Source: Euglena gracilis (Eukaryota > Euglenida > Euglenophyceae > Euglenales). Taken from it: a DNA stretch of 64,000 nt. Position 1 is the stretch's first letter. Each line of letters opens with the position of its first letter. The notes under the pieces are model-generated. The model saw nothing but the letters and a program-made list of their open reading frames with translations, was not told the origin of the DNA and did not search any database. The stretch spans positions 24,838,938 through 24,902,937 of the forward strand of contig CP154957.1 of NCBI GenBank assembly GCA_039621445.1. The letters are read 5' to 3'. This document shows positions 36,234 through 46,832 of this stretch, piece after piece. Both the position numbers and the translations under genes were made by a program.

Positions 36234-39200
36234 GAACGCAGATTGGTTCCAGGTTTGAAACTTGTGGTGGTTATTTCCAGAGGCACGAAAGAAACCTCCT
36301 GCTGTACAGAAATCCCCAAAACCCTGTGGGTGGTGGGTGGGGGCATGCCATTGCTTAAGGTGTGTCCGACCCCACCCCCCGGGGGGGGGTGACTAACTGG
36401 TTTTTTCAGAGTGACTGATTGGTTTTTGGCTCCAGACATTACGGGAGGTCAGCCAAGAACGGCTGAAAGTGGCCACCTGGCGCTGAAGGCGCCGAAATTT
36501 TTTTTGGGATTTTTGACGAAAATCCATTGATTTTGGGCCATTTTGTCCCAAGTGGCCAAAGTGACCAACCCAAAGTGACCGGGTAGGGAGTGGGCGACTG
36601 GTTTTCAAAAAGTGACTGACTGGTTTTTTGAAAGTGGAAAGTAACCCCCCCCCCCGGTCGGTCAGCAATGGTATGGTGGGGGGGTCGACTCCCCCACCCC
36701 ATCCTGGGGGTCAACCCCCCCCCCCTCAGGCCATCCCGTACCTGTCCCCACCTGCCTCCCAGGCTGCATTCCCTGGCGGTGGAGACGGCGGTACCCTTGG
36801 AGGTGAAGGCGCTGGCAACTACCGGGGTGCCCCCCACCGCCGCGGTGCGCCAGGCGCTGCAGGGGGCGTGGGCGGTGCTGTACTGTGCCGGGGACGAGGA
36901 GATGGACGCGGCGGCGCTGGAGGGCACCGTCCACCTCCTCGCCAAACTGGCCCCGTCGATGGGGGTTCGCCGGGTGGTGTTTGCCGGGCTCATGGCTGCA
37001 CCTCACCCTGGTGACGTTCGGATTGTTAAGCCTTCCTTGCCTTCTTATGACAGTGTATTATTGGCACCCCAAAATGATTGCCACATTTCCATTTTCTGTC
37101 GGTTTTCTTACTTTTTTTTTTTTGGAAATGTGACCTTTTGTTATGCAACACAGCAATCAACAGCTTTTGTTTTGGCCCGTGGAAAACGCAGGGTTGCGTG
37201 CATCGCTGTATCCGACGGCAGACGTGTCATGGGCCCAGGCGTACGAGACGGCAGAACGCAGCCTCCTGAGCAGAGTCCCCCGGGACGTTTGTCACCCCTC
37301 ACACCGCACCGACGCCCGGCACAGGTGGCGGCCCTGCTTTCCCCGGGGGCCCTGCGGGCAAGTGCGGAGGTGGATTGCGTGCTGCTGCGGGCTGCCCCAA
37401 CGCCGCTGTTCCTGCGCCAGTTCCACGCCGACGTCCAGGCGGGCAACGCCGGGCTGCTCTGCAAGCTGCGTGATGTGTCCGCTGCGTGGCTTCGCGTGGG
37501 GGACGTGGCGGCGGCGGCTGCCGCCGCGCTGCTGGACCACCGCGTCGGGGACCGGTTTCCGGCCTTGACCTCCGCCCTCGCCGTGCCGTCCATCCGGCTC
37601 GAGGGGGCCAGCCTGACCGAGCCCCTGCTTTGCCTTCGCTGCCGTGGTGCGAGTGGAAGGTTCAAGCGGGGCCTTGGCCCAAGCCCTCCCCAGTGGACCA
37701 CTGGCACCGGGCCACACAGGGCCGTTCTCTCGTGGTTCGTAGGCAGGGTTTGATGCCAGATTCCAACCTGCCGTTCTATACCTGTTTCTGCCACTATCAT
37801 TGCACTATTTGCGCAAAGGCAAAGAGCAACTTGGCGTGTCAGGATATGTCTCACCGTTTCACTTTTTACAACTTTATTAAGTTTTAATTTAACCACCCAA
37901 AACTGCATCCGAGGAACATCACAAAGGTTTTAGCACTGTATTCACTTTTTGTTTGTTTTCTTGCGTGCAAACCAAATTCACTGCACAGAAGTTTGCTTTT
38001 TTTTCAGTCAAAACCAGAATATGCAATTTGTTTCACTCCTTTGCGTCATCATTCATGTCCATTTTTGAAACAAAACCATCACATTTTGATGCATTTTTAT
38101 TTCAAGAGGATTTCCTCTTCTGGGGGTTGCCCAAACCCTGTTCCTGGGCGGGCTCCGCCTGCCCTCCGTACTCCGCCCGCCTCTCGGCGCTCTCCGCACT
38201 GGACGGCCCCATCGAGTTTTGGCGCCACTCCGCAGAGAGCGGCCTGCTCACCCCCTCTGCGTGGCTATGCGGTGCAACCAGGGCTGAACGGGAGTCCCGG
38301 AAAACCTATGGGTGGTGGGCATTCATTTGGACACTGCCGACCCCTTGGGGGAGGGGTGACTGACTGACTGGCATTTTCAGAGTGAGTGAATGGATTTGGC
38401 TCAATGCCCCTGGGGGGGCAAAAAATGTTTTATTTTGTTTTTACGCCATTCTCTTCATATGGTCACATTTATGGTTTTTTCCCCTGAGTGGCCGACCCTC
38501 CCCTCGGTGATTGAATGGTTTTGTGGAAGAAAGTGATTGGCCAGCTTTTGGAATTGTGGAAGCCCCCCCCCCAGGTTTGGTGACAATTGTGTGGTGGTGG
38601 GTGGGGGAACCCCTGGCGGCACCCGGCTTCCCTGTACAGTTCTGGGACCAGCGGATGGCCCGGCGTCGTCCGACCCCTCACAAGCCTCCGGTCGGTCCTC
38701 CTTCCGGTCTTCGGTTGCTGGTCCAGTCCGATCCTCAGTTGTTGGGCGTCAACAGCAGTGCTGCCTTTGGATTCAACAACGTTTCCTCTTGCTGTGTTCC
38801 GGAACATTGATTCACGTAACCCCTGTGCGACCCCCCTGGGGTGGGTGGGAGAGTGGGTGGGTGGGTTGTGCCCCCCCCCCCTCTGGGGTGGGGTGCGCCA
38901 ATGGGCAGGTTTTTGCCAGCCAAAGGCCAGGCCAATTTTTTTTTCTTCAGTGTTCTTGTCCGATTTTGGATTTTGACTGGATGGGTGGATGGGTTTTTGG
39001 TTTGGTGGATGGATGGGTGGGGGGGGGGCGTGGGTGGGGGGGTTTCGAAAAAGTGGGTGGGCCCAGAGAAAGGTGCCCCCCCAAGGGGGGGGGGCTCACA
39101 AAGTGAATTATGTTCCGGAAGAAGGTTGTTTTGTGGTGACCATTTTGCAAGCTGTCAAAGGCGACGCGTACGTTCTTTTGTGTGATGCTTGTAACAGGAA

Positions 39201-39829
39201 CCAGCTGCCGGTGAATTGAAGAACAAACCACTTATGGCATGTTCCGAAGGTGGTTTTCTCAAAAAAAATGAAACATTTGCTTGAAGTCCTGGCTGGTCCC
39301 CCGATTCTGTCCTGTCAATGGGAGCTGAAAGGCTGACCCAGGAACGAGCAGCGTTGAGCATTGGGGCGGGCCATGCTCCAATCCAGCCCAGACCCGCCCA
39401 CTCATCCCACGGGACGCCACGCCGGGCGGCAGCAGCCCCGCTCCGCCAAAGCGTCCTGCAGCCCCCGGCCCCGGCCGGCCCCCCAACGCGGTGCGCCGTC
39501 GCCATCACCGGCCGGCCGTGCGCTCCGCCCTGGACGGACCTCCACGGGCCCACCGACGCCGGGGGCCGGCCTGCGGCCCGGAATGTCAAAGCCACTCGAC
39601 CCATCCTCAAATTGGTTGGGCAGTGCACAGGTGGGACCTGCAGCCCCGAGCCCCCAGCCGGAGTGCGCCGGACCTCGGCAGTGCGTCTCCGAGCCGCTGG
39701 CATGCCTTCAAACGGCTCAAGCAGCTGGCGGAGGTCAAACCTGTCATGACGGACGATTTTCATTGTCTGACGGGTCAGCAGCCAGAGCAAGAGCTGACTG
39801 TATCTCATAGACCCCCCTCCCCGACATAA
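26698..39829 (+). CDS. Tandem NmrA-like atypical SDR protein, probably non-catalytic (multi-exon)
   Basis: Exon 1 26698-26973 starts at catccATGgcggcgg. Domain 1: 27283-27569, 27818-27962, 32795-32884, about 32976-33089, 34069 to about 34266, and the start of 35541-35761. Motifs are NTVVWLPVETPQMAEEAEN, MGVQRIVLLG, TATEARLKERQPDIP, VAVLQAAPMMDTLL, AVPFVAQKDVAEAL and DDLQAILGRPPTTFAAF, the NmrA order. Domain 2: the rest of 35541-35761 (GVVVWNADSAAGVAVVARLL), 36763-37010 (MGVRRVVFAGLMAAP), 37192-37274 (SWAQAYETAERSLL), 37325 to about 37650 (PTPLFLRQFHADV, WLRVGDVAAAAAA), about 38150-38256, and 38640-38780 (DPQLLGVNSSAAFGF). A disordered tail to 39829 is likely. Both domains replace the GxxGxxG loop (EADTTAMAAQ; NADSAAG) and lack an evident catalytic Tyr-x3-Lys, so redox-sensor-like binding or scaffolding is more likely than catalysis. 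The length is about 900 residues. Single-domain NmrA proteins are about 300-350. Confidence 0.8.
27712..27735. repeat. (CA)n microsatellite
   Basis: Twelve CA dinucleotides in the intron between NmrA exons ending at 27569 and starting at 27818. Confidence 0.95.
28541..28707. repeat. AAAATGGCCT decamer array (left)
   Basis: Seven perfect tandem units occupy 28541-28610. A palindromic spacer (ccccctataggtggggg) follows, and more units run to 28707. The array is subterminal within the F4 element. The matching right array is at 30145-30222. Confidence 0.95.
29529..29779. mobile_element. 251-bp AT-rich fold-back element
   Basis: The left arm from gcctggtgaaattcaatttg (29529) to about 29619 is more than 90 percent complementary to the right arm 29689-29779, which ends caaattgaatttcaccaggc. 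Pairing continues into the centre (agatctgtaatacaaa against tttgtattatggatct), so nearly the whole unit is one hairpin. It is nested in the F4 element. No clear target duplication was found. Confidence 0.8.
30145..30222. repeat. AAAATGGCCT decamer array (right)
   Basis: About eight units of aaaatggcct, some reading ttaaatggcct, in the same orientation as the left array at 28541. They precede the right terminal inverted repeat of the F4 element. Confidence 0.9.
31126..31523. repeat. 398-bp G/C-rich unit with 20-bp perfect inverted ends
   Basis: gcagggttcgatataaggag at 31126-31145 is the exact reverse complement of 31504-31523. The interior repeats ggtccggaccccccc and tggcccgcaggggggggtcc, and carries a ggcgctttgcgccg core like that of F1 elements. 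A non-autonomous element is likely, but no target duplication was recognised. Confidence 0.6.
33119..33396. mobile_element. hAT-like TIR element, family F1 copy c
   Basis: Left end caggggttttttcagtc and right end gtctaaaaaaaaccccctg are inverted repeats. Flanks tttgtgaa (33111-33118) and attgtgaa (33397-33404) match at 7 of 8 positions. It begins only 30 bp downstream of the donor of the NmrA exon ending at 33089. Confidence 0.8.
33745..34015. repeat. Dispersed intronic repeat (second of two copies)
   Basis: Collinear with 7175-7460 (see that entry). It ends just 5' of the polypyrimidine tract and acceptor of the NmrA exon at 34069. Confidence 0.5.
36141..36233. repeat. (GT)n microsatellite
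   Basis: About 46 GT dinucleotides with a few GC interruptions (gtgcgtgtgc) occur in the intron between NmrA exons 35541-35761 and 36763-37010. Confidence 0.95.
36344..36675. mobile_element. hAT-like TIR element, family F2 copy b
   Basis: Left end catgccattgctt and right end cagcaatggtatg are inverted repeats. The G-rich flanks ggtggggg / gtgggggg are compatible with, but do not prove, a target duplication. The interior shares gtgactgactggtttttt, gtgtccgacccc and agtggccaaagtgacc with the copy at 54422-54734. Confidence 0.7.
38805..39112. mobile_element. hAT-like TIR element, family F6
   Basis: The left end cattgattcac and the right end gtgaattatg are inverted repeats. An exact 8-bp target duplication ttccggaa flanks them at 38797-38804 and 39113-39120. 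The 308-bp interior is rich in gggtggatgggtgg. It starts 24 bp after the donor of the NmrA exon 38640-38780. Related sequence, with less clear ends, lies near 3729-4103, 5298-5510 and 31840-32150. Confidence 0.85.
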
Positions 39830-40038
39830 TACTACACACCGCTGGTGGTGAAATGAGTCGACGTCAACTTTTTTTGCAGTGAAATTCTTTCCTGTTTTTA
39901 TTTTCCAAAAAATCATGTTCATTTTTTCTATTTCCATAGCCCCATCCAAACTCGCTTCACAGGATTATTGGCCCCTCCTCGTAACTTGGCGGCAGTGACC
40001 ATTCGAGTTGGGGGGGGGATACCCAGGGACCCTGGCAG

Positions 40039-43000
40039 TCAGATCTGGTGGGGACCCATCGTGCAGCAGTCTGCGACGCTGCCGTGCCGGGACTGCGGCG
40101 ACGCCCACTGGCGGTGCGACCAGTGCCTCGTGGTGCAGCCCCCGCCGCTGGGCCGCTGCCCGCTGTGGTCGGCGTTGAGCCCACCCTTCAGTCCGTCCCC
40201 CCCCCCCAATTGACAAACTCCCAGGGGTATACAGGATCTGGTTTGATGGGTCAGCCGAAGGCGGGGTTGACATGTGGGGGGGGGGATACATTTTTTTCTT
40301 TCACAGGGGAAAGGGAGGTAAAAAGTCTTTTATGGGTGGGTCCTCAGGGGGGGGGGTTTTGTGGGTCGGGGGGGGGGGCAGTGTTCTAAGTGGTGGGGTT
40401 TACCGCCAGGTTTGAACTGGGGAGAAAGGGAGGGAAGGGGTTTGGCTGGGTGACGCTCAACGCCGGTCCCGCCTCCACTCTTCAGAGCCCAAACCGGTCG
40501 TGGTTCCAGCGAACCCCAAGAGCGTTCCCCGCTCGGTGCGGTCCGGGATGTTCGGGTCCCCGGAGATGGCGCGGGGCAGTGTGATGGCGCGCGTGCCGGC
40601 GCCCCCTGCCCTGTGCCGGAAGTCTCTGTTTGCCGATGAGGCTCCCCCGCTTCGGTCCGGTCCCCAACACACTTCCCCCCCCTTGCCCCCTTGGTTGGCC
40701 TTTTTAATTTCTCCCCTTCGCCTTTGTTTTGCCCCCCCCCTATGACCCAGAATTACAAACTACCCCCCCCCCCCCCCCCCAATAAACAAATCACCGCCTC
40801 AAACTACCATACAATACAAACAACTCCAATCACCCCAAACTCGCCAACAGACACCATTCTCCCCTGAACAAGCTGTGGGGGTCGTTTGGTGAGGGAACCT
40901 ACAAAGCCACAGAGATGGGTCTTTTTCTGCCTTTTCTGCCTCAAGTGTTGTGCCCCTCACAGTTGGGTGTGGTATCCTGCCTCCATCGGCGATCTTTGAA
41001 TCCTGTCCACAGTTTTACATTAATGGGAGGTCTGTACATTGAATACCACTGTTTACCTTAACTTCTATGTTTCAGAAAAACACACGTTATGCAACGCACA
41101 CACAAGCTTTTTCAAAATTGTGACGCCTTATGTTTTGTCTTATTCTCTCTTTTTGTTGCCTTTTTTTGAAAATTTTCATGAAACCTTTCCTCTCCGAAAA
41201 TTACAATTTGGCATCCTGATTTGAATGATCATTTCTGTATGCCCATTGCTTTTCCTGTTCTAAAAATCAGGGAGTTCAAAGATGCAGTTTGACCGGGTGT
41301 ATGCAGCAAAAAAAAAAACAGACAAAAGAAAATGAGACCAGCCACCATCTAAAGCGGAGTGTCGATTTGAGGTCAAAAGCCGCGCAGGCTGTCCTCTGGC
41401 CTTGGGTGCCATGACGCGGCTTGTCAATGGCAGCTCCAGAAGCACCTCGGGACCTGAGCATGTGAAGGCCAGAGGGAGAGGATACGACCACGCCCAACGT
41501 ACCGACGTTCAGTTGGACACTGGAGAGGGGGCAGCATTCATGATGACGGTGACCACTCTCATCAACCGCTTACTGTTTGGCCGCCATTTTCGTCCCCAGA
41601 TTGGGAAGGTGTGCCTTGGCATGGGATTGGACAAAGTCCTGTTGTCCTGTGTGTCTGTCCGTCTGCCTGCCTGCCTGCCTGCTTGAAACTTTTTTTGACA
41701 AAATTTTGCCCAAAAGCGTCCAAAAATTTTCGCCCAGCGCTTCATGAAGGGCCGAAACTCGATCACTTGGGCCGGTGGGGGGCGTCTCCCGATCCCCCTC
41801 CTGGTCAGGGGGGGGGGTGCCTTTACACTCCATCCCTCATCAACAATTCTACAAACCCCCTCTCCCATTCCCAACTCATCAGTGTAAGGCCTAAAAGTCA
41901 GCTGTTGTTGTTGTCAGTAGCCAACTCACAAGTCATTTTCTTTAGGTGGATACCCGCCTATTTCGTCTCTTGGCTTCTGTCCAGCTCCACGTTAGGGATG
42001 GTTATGCGGTTAATTTTCCCATAATTTTCTCCCACTGCACCTTTCAAACGCCTCTTTGAAGTACCATCAAAGGCAATGGACACTGTCAGGAGGGCAGATT
42101 ACAGATGAATGGTCAGGGAACAGCCATCACACAATGAGATGTGCAAAGAACACATTTTCGGGCCGTCACAGGGACCGCAGTTGTCTGGAAAAAATTTCAT
42201 TACAATGAATTTTTGAAGTTTCCCGAAAATTAAATTCTCCAAAATTGAAAATTTCCCATATTTTTCCCGTAGCATTCCCACAGTTTTTTCTTCCACTCTT
42301 TTGTGTTTGTTACGCCGCAATGATCGGTGACGGACAATCAATGTCTTGTGTCATTGTCATTGGTGACAGGAATATTTTGTTATTGGTGCAAAAGGCCAAA
42401 GGAACCACGGAACAAGCTCTGGACCAGGGACTCACAAACCAAAGGGTTGCTGCATCAATCAAGCAAAATACCTTCATGAAAATTCCTTGCAGAAGCGGAT
42501 TGGATCAGAACTCAAGCGATACAGAGAAACTCCCTGTGTGCGTGTTTTTTTTGATTGCAACTCCAACCTGGACATGATGTGAGCCAAAATCAGATGCCTC
42601 GGGGTGCCAGATAATAAATACACATTATTTTCAGTTGAAGCAGCTGGAAAACGCACAAGGGGCCAAACCGGACGATTTTTCGGAGCACGAAAATTCTCGA
42701 AAAACTACGAAAAATTACGAATGAGTATTTGGGATCCCCAGTGCGAAACAGAGGTAATCCCTGCACTCTTCACATGCACGCAAAAAACTGGGGGATTCCT
42801 TCCGACAACTCATCAACGGTGGTGCCACAGGGGGGATACCTAAAAAGCGGTGCCGATATCGCTGACACCGCTTGAAACTGCTGAAATGGAAACCTTGCTT
42901 CTTTAGGGGTCACCTTTGCAGTTTCATTTTTCATTTCATTTTTTAATGAAATGTAGAAGTGTATTTATGTCACAAAAGTTTGCGTACGACAGTTTTTGCT

Positions 43001-44659
43001 TCCTGATGTGTTGAAGTTATCTCACCCATTGGCCACTTTGAATAATCTTTTCTTGGGTTATTTTGGGCCGATTTCAGCCAAAGCAGTGGATGTGATATTG
43101 GAGTGGACATGACTATTTTTTTTAATTGTATTGTGGGTCTTCTTTCCCAGCGGTTTCCTAACCGGTGCCCCAGTGGTGCCGGCTCTGCTGGTTGGGCATC
43201 CCCATCGTAGGCGGGAATCCGCGTGCCATGCTTTGTTTTCAGTTGTAGGCGATAATCCGAGTCCAGGTTTGTTTTGCGTGGATATCCTCCTAAACAACCT
43301 GAATTTTGGCCTCACTTTCAGGCACCATTTAACATTTTAGGCAGCTCTCCGCGTGCAGTTGGGATGTACTTTTTTCCATTTCTCAAACGCCGTGAATAAC
43401 AAAAATCACAGAGAGACAGCCCATGTCACACCCATTCAAAATCAGTTTTTTTTTACCTATTTTCAAAATAGTTCTTGATTTACCCAAAACACACAATTCA
43501 CAGACAAGTTTAGGTGGAAAACTGCGCAAGTAATGTCCGGAAAACAATTGCCCAACTCCGCTACTCACACCTCTGAATCTGGAATTTTGGGCCCTTTTAG
43601 AGGGATTCGGAAACAGTCAAAAATCGTCAAAATACACAAGAATAGGGTGGGCAATTAGCGCCGCCTGAGACAAACGGACGGACGGACGGACAGACAGATG
43701 GACGGACAGACAGATGGACGGACAGACAGACAGACACACAGGCAGACAGACAAATCGCCAGGCAGGCAGGCAGGGAAGTACGTAGGTCAGAATGCAGCCA
43801 AACAGATATTTCTGCAAATTTGTTTGAAACATTTTTGGGTACAATAACTTCTGATGTGATATTGTCCATTGCAGGAGTTCGTGGACATGATGACGGATCC
43901 CCAGATGAAGTCCCTCGTGCTGTCATGGGTCTGGTTGCCCCTCGATGGGTCCAGTGCCAACACCGATCATTGCTGGAGCCAGGGAGAACCTGGTGTACGT
44001 TGTCCCAATCCACAGCTTGGCATCCAGAAATCTAAATGGGTTGGCTGGTATCAGGGAGGGGGCATGGGAACGTGATTCTTGTGTTTCTCATTTCAAAAAA
44101 TTCCCTTTCGCTGTTTTGCTTTTTTTTTAAAGTTCTCTTTCATATGGTGTTATTTGAGTTCAGCTGGAAAATGATTTTGAGTTAATTTATTTGCATTTGG
44201 CATCTGAATCGATTTCCCCCCCATTTTTTTTATTTCAAATTTCTCTGGAACAATTTGTAGAATCAAAAAGGTGTCAAGGCTACAACAGCCATGTTTTGGA
44301 TTTCTTTTAAAATTTATGTGTACCCAGAAAATCAAAAGCAACACAGGCAATCAAAAAGAAAACATTTGTGGACAATGCGACACACAATGAATTTATGGCC
44401 GCAACGAGCATGGCAGACAACTTTTCAGGTCTCGTGTTTTTTTTTGCATCAAAAAGCAAAACACAATGAAGATGCGTGAGCTGGTTGCATAATATATATT
44501 ATCTTTCAATTTGCGTGGCGCCATGCAATTATGACGGCTTATCCCCTGAAACATGCGCCATAACCACAGTGGCTGTGGATATTGCAGATGAGGAGTGCTG
44601 AGCGCATAGATTATCCAAGTATCCCTGCGTCAGATGTTGCAGATGATGACTGGGTCCCA
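40039..44659 (+). CDS. Unrecognised protein with a Cys4 cluster; several exons, ends not fixed
   Basis: Exon 40039-40192 encodes CRDCGDAHWRCDQC (C-x2-C-x6-C-x2-C), then GRCPLW, a plausible zinc site of B-box or ribbon type but not a confident family match. The phase continues into 40486-40659, a basic disordered segment (PKSVPRSVRSGMFGSPEMAR, then CRKSLFADEAPP), then 41535-41608 (MMTVTTLINRLLFGRHFRP). Weaker exons follow: 42493 to about 42537, 42635 onward, 43875-43956 (EFVDMMTDPQMKSLVLSWV) and 44588-44659 (ERIDYPSIPASDVADDDWVP). The last two donors read as GC. No start or stop is assigned. These exons may belong to the same gene as 49439-56899, and a further weak exon lies at 47268-47349. 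The function is unknown. Confidence 0.5.
43673..43776. repeat. Tetranucleotide repeat (gacg / gaca / ggca)
   Basis: About 100 bp of imperfect gacggacagacagacaggca-type repeats just upstream of the exon at 43875. A smaller related tract, ctgcctgcctgcctgc, is at about 41662-41682. Confidence 0.9.
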
Positions 44660-45108
44660 GCCATGCCGCGTTCCACCTTTTTTTCTGTCTGTCCACAAAC
44701 TCGTGACCACCACCTCCTATTCCACCGGAATTTTCGTCCATTTTGTTCACTTCTTTTCCCTGGCCTCCACTTCCTACCCAGAAATTGACCTCCTCAGTCC
44801 CCTGTGAGGCTGCGTGGTCATGTCCTTCCTTTCAGTCCCCCCCACCCCCTGTGTGGCTGATGGACTTTTTTTCCCAGAAATTCAGAGTTGTTGTTGGTTG
44901 CTGGCTGGCCCTCCCAAAGTTTCAAACCAGTCAAGGGCAGCAAAGAAACGGGGTATTTACCCCCTCCCCAAAGACCCGGATATTTTTTTTGGTCCATTGC
45001 TGAGAATCCACAGTGGGGGGGGGTCTCATTTTTGGGGGGGTCTGTTTTTTGGTTTTTCGCTGCCAAATTTTAGGCCAAAAAACAGCCTTCCCACTTGAGG
45101 GTCAAAGG

Positions 45109-45353
45109 CAGGCTTCTTTCTAAGTCAGAAGTCCCCCCGGGGGGGTGGTTCCGATGCCAGACCCCCTGGGGGGGGGGGTCCGGCCTGGGTATGGGTTTTG
45201 GTACAAATCGCCGGAATTTTTCGGGAAATGGCCTTTGACGGCCTGATTTTTTGGGGGGGTCCCCGCCCCGGGGGGGGGGGGGTCCCGTGCCGGGCTGGGT
45301 GGGTGGGGGGAATCCCCCCTCCCCGCCTCTGGGGGTCTTAAAAATGAAGCCTG
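45109..45353. mobile_element. hAT-like TIR element, family F5 copy a
   Basis: Left end caggcttctttctaag and right end cttaaaaatgaagcctg are inverted repeats. Flanks gtcaaagg (45101-45108) and gtcatagg (45354-45361) match at 7 of 8 positions. The 245-bp interior contains ggtatgggttttggtacaaa, shared with the intron start of the stalk gene at 24197. Confidence 0.75.
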
Positions 45354-45828
45354 GTCATAGGGACGGTTTTTTGGGGGGGGACGAGAAAAAATTTTCTTAA
45401 AAATGCCACTTTTACAACATGGAAAATTCAACATGGAAAAAGCAATAACAAATCTCAAACAATCACCCCTTTTTGAGTGTTTTCACACTTTTAGGGGGTG
45501 GTGTAGTTGGTGGCTGTCTGAAACTGGGAATGGGATGGGATTACCATCAGAAACAACTTTCAAGTGGTAACTGAACAACTTTCAAGTGGTAAGTAAATCA
45601 AGGGGCAACTGGCATGTGAGCAGCTGGCTCAGTCACTGTGCACGGAGACCAGTGCTCTTTTGAAATTGAATCACCTGCTTTTTTTAGAATCCATGTTTGT
45701 GACCTTTACCCTTTAGGCAGGCACATGCTCGGGGTATTGGTCAGAATGTCCAACACTTAAAAAAATTTGACCCCACCCCCAGCGGCCTTTTCAAGCCTGG
45801 GACCCCCCTCCCCCATCAATAAGATTTG

Positions 45829-45883
45829 ATTATTATTATTTTTATTATTATTATCATCATCATCATCATCATCATCATCATCG

Positions 45884-45932
<49 letters not shown>

Positions 45933-45973
45933 TATTATTATTACTTTTATTATTATTATTATTATTATTATCA

Positions 45974-46033
<60 letters not shown>

Positions 46034-46619
46034 TTATTATTATTATTATTATTTTATTCTTATTATTATTATTATTATTATTTTATTATTCTTATTATTA
46101 TATTCTTATTATTCTTATTATTATTATTATATCTTCTTATTATTATTATTATTATTCTTATTCTTATTACTTCTTTCCTTCTTCTTCTTCTTCTTCTTAT
46201 TCTTATTTTTCTTATTCTTCTTCTTCTTCTTCTTCTTCTTCTTCTTCTTGTTATTCTTCTTCTTCTTCTTCTTATTCTTCTTCTTCCTCTTCGCTTCTTG
46301 TTCTTCTTTATACTTCTTCTTCTTCTTATTATTCTTCTTCTTCTTCTTCATCTTCTTCTTCTTATACTTCTTCTTCTTCTTTCTTATTCTTCTTCTTCTT
46401 CTTCTTCCTCTTCCTCTTCTTCTTCTTCTTCTTCTTACTCTTTTTCTTTCTCTTCCTCTTCTTCTTCTTCTTCTTCTTCATCATTTTCTTCTTTTTTTTT
46501 CTTCTTATTCTTCTTCTTCTTCTTCTTCTTCTTCTTCTTCTTCTTTTTCTTCTTCTTCTTTTTTGTTGTTCTCTTCTTGTTCTTTTCTCTTCTTCTTTAC
46601 TACACTACTAACTACTATG

Positions 46620-46668
<49 letters not shown>

Positions 46669-46691
46669 ACTACTACTACTACTACCACCAT

Positions 46692-46726
<35 letters not shown>

Positions 46727-46799
46727 TTGTTTTGTTTTTGTGGTTGTTGTTGTTATTACAATTACTTATTATTTATTTTTCTTCTTCTTATTCTTATTA

Positions 46800-46830
<31 letters not shown>

Positions 46831-46832
46831 AG
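45829..46832. repeat. 1-kb compound trinucleotide microsatellite
   Basis: Successive tracts are ATT, ATC/TCA (about 70 bp), ATT again, TTC/CTT (about 400 bp), CTG x16 at 46621-46668, CTA/CAC, TTG and ATT. The triplet register is largely kept across motif changes, so long open frames of Ile, Ser, Phe or Leu repeats arise. These are artefacts of the repeat and no gene is called. Confidence 0.97.
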
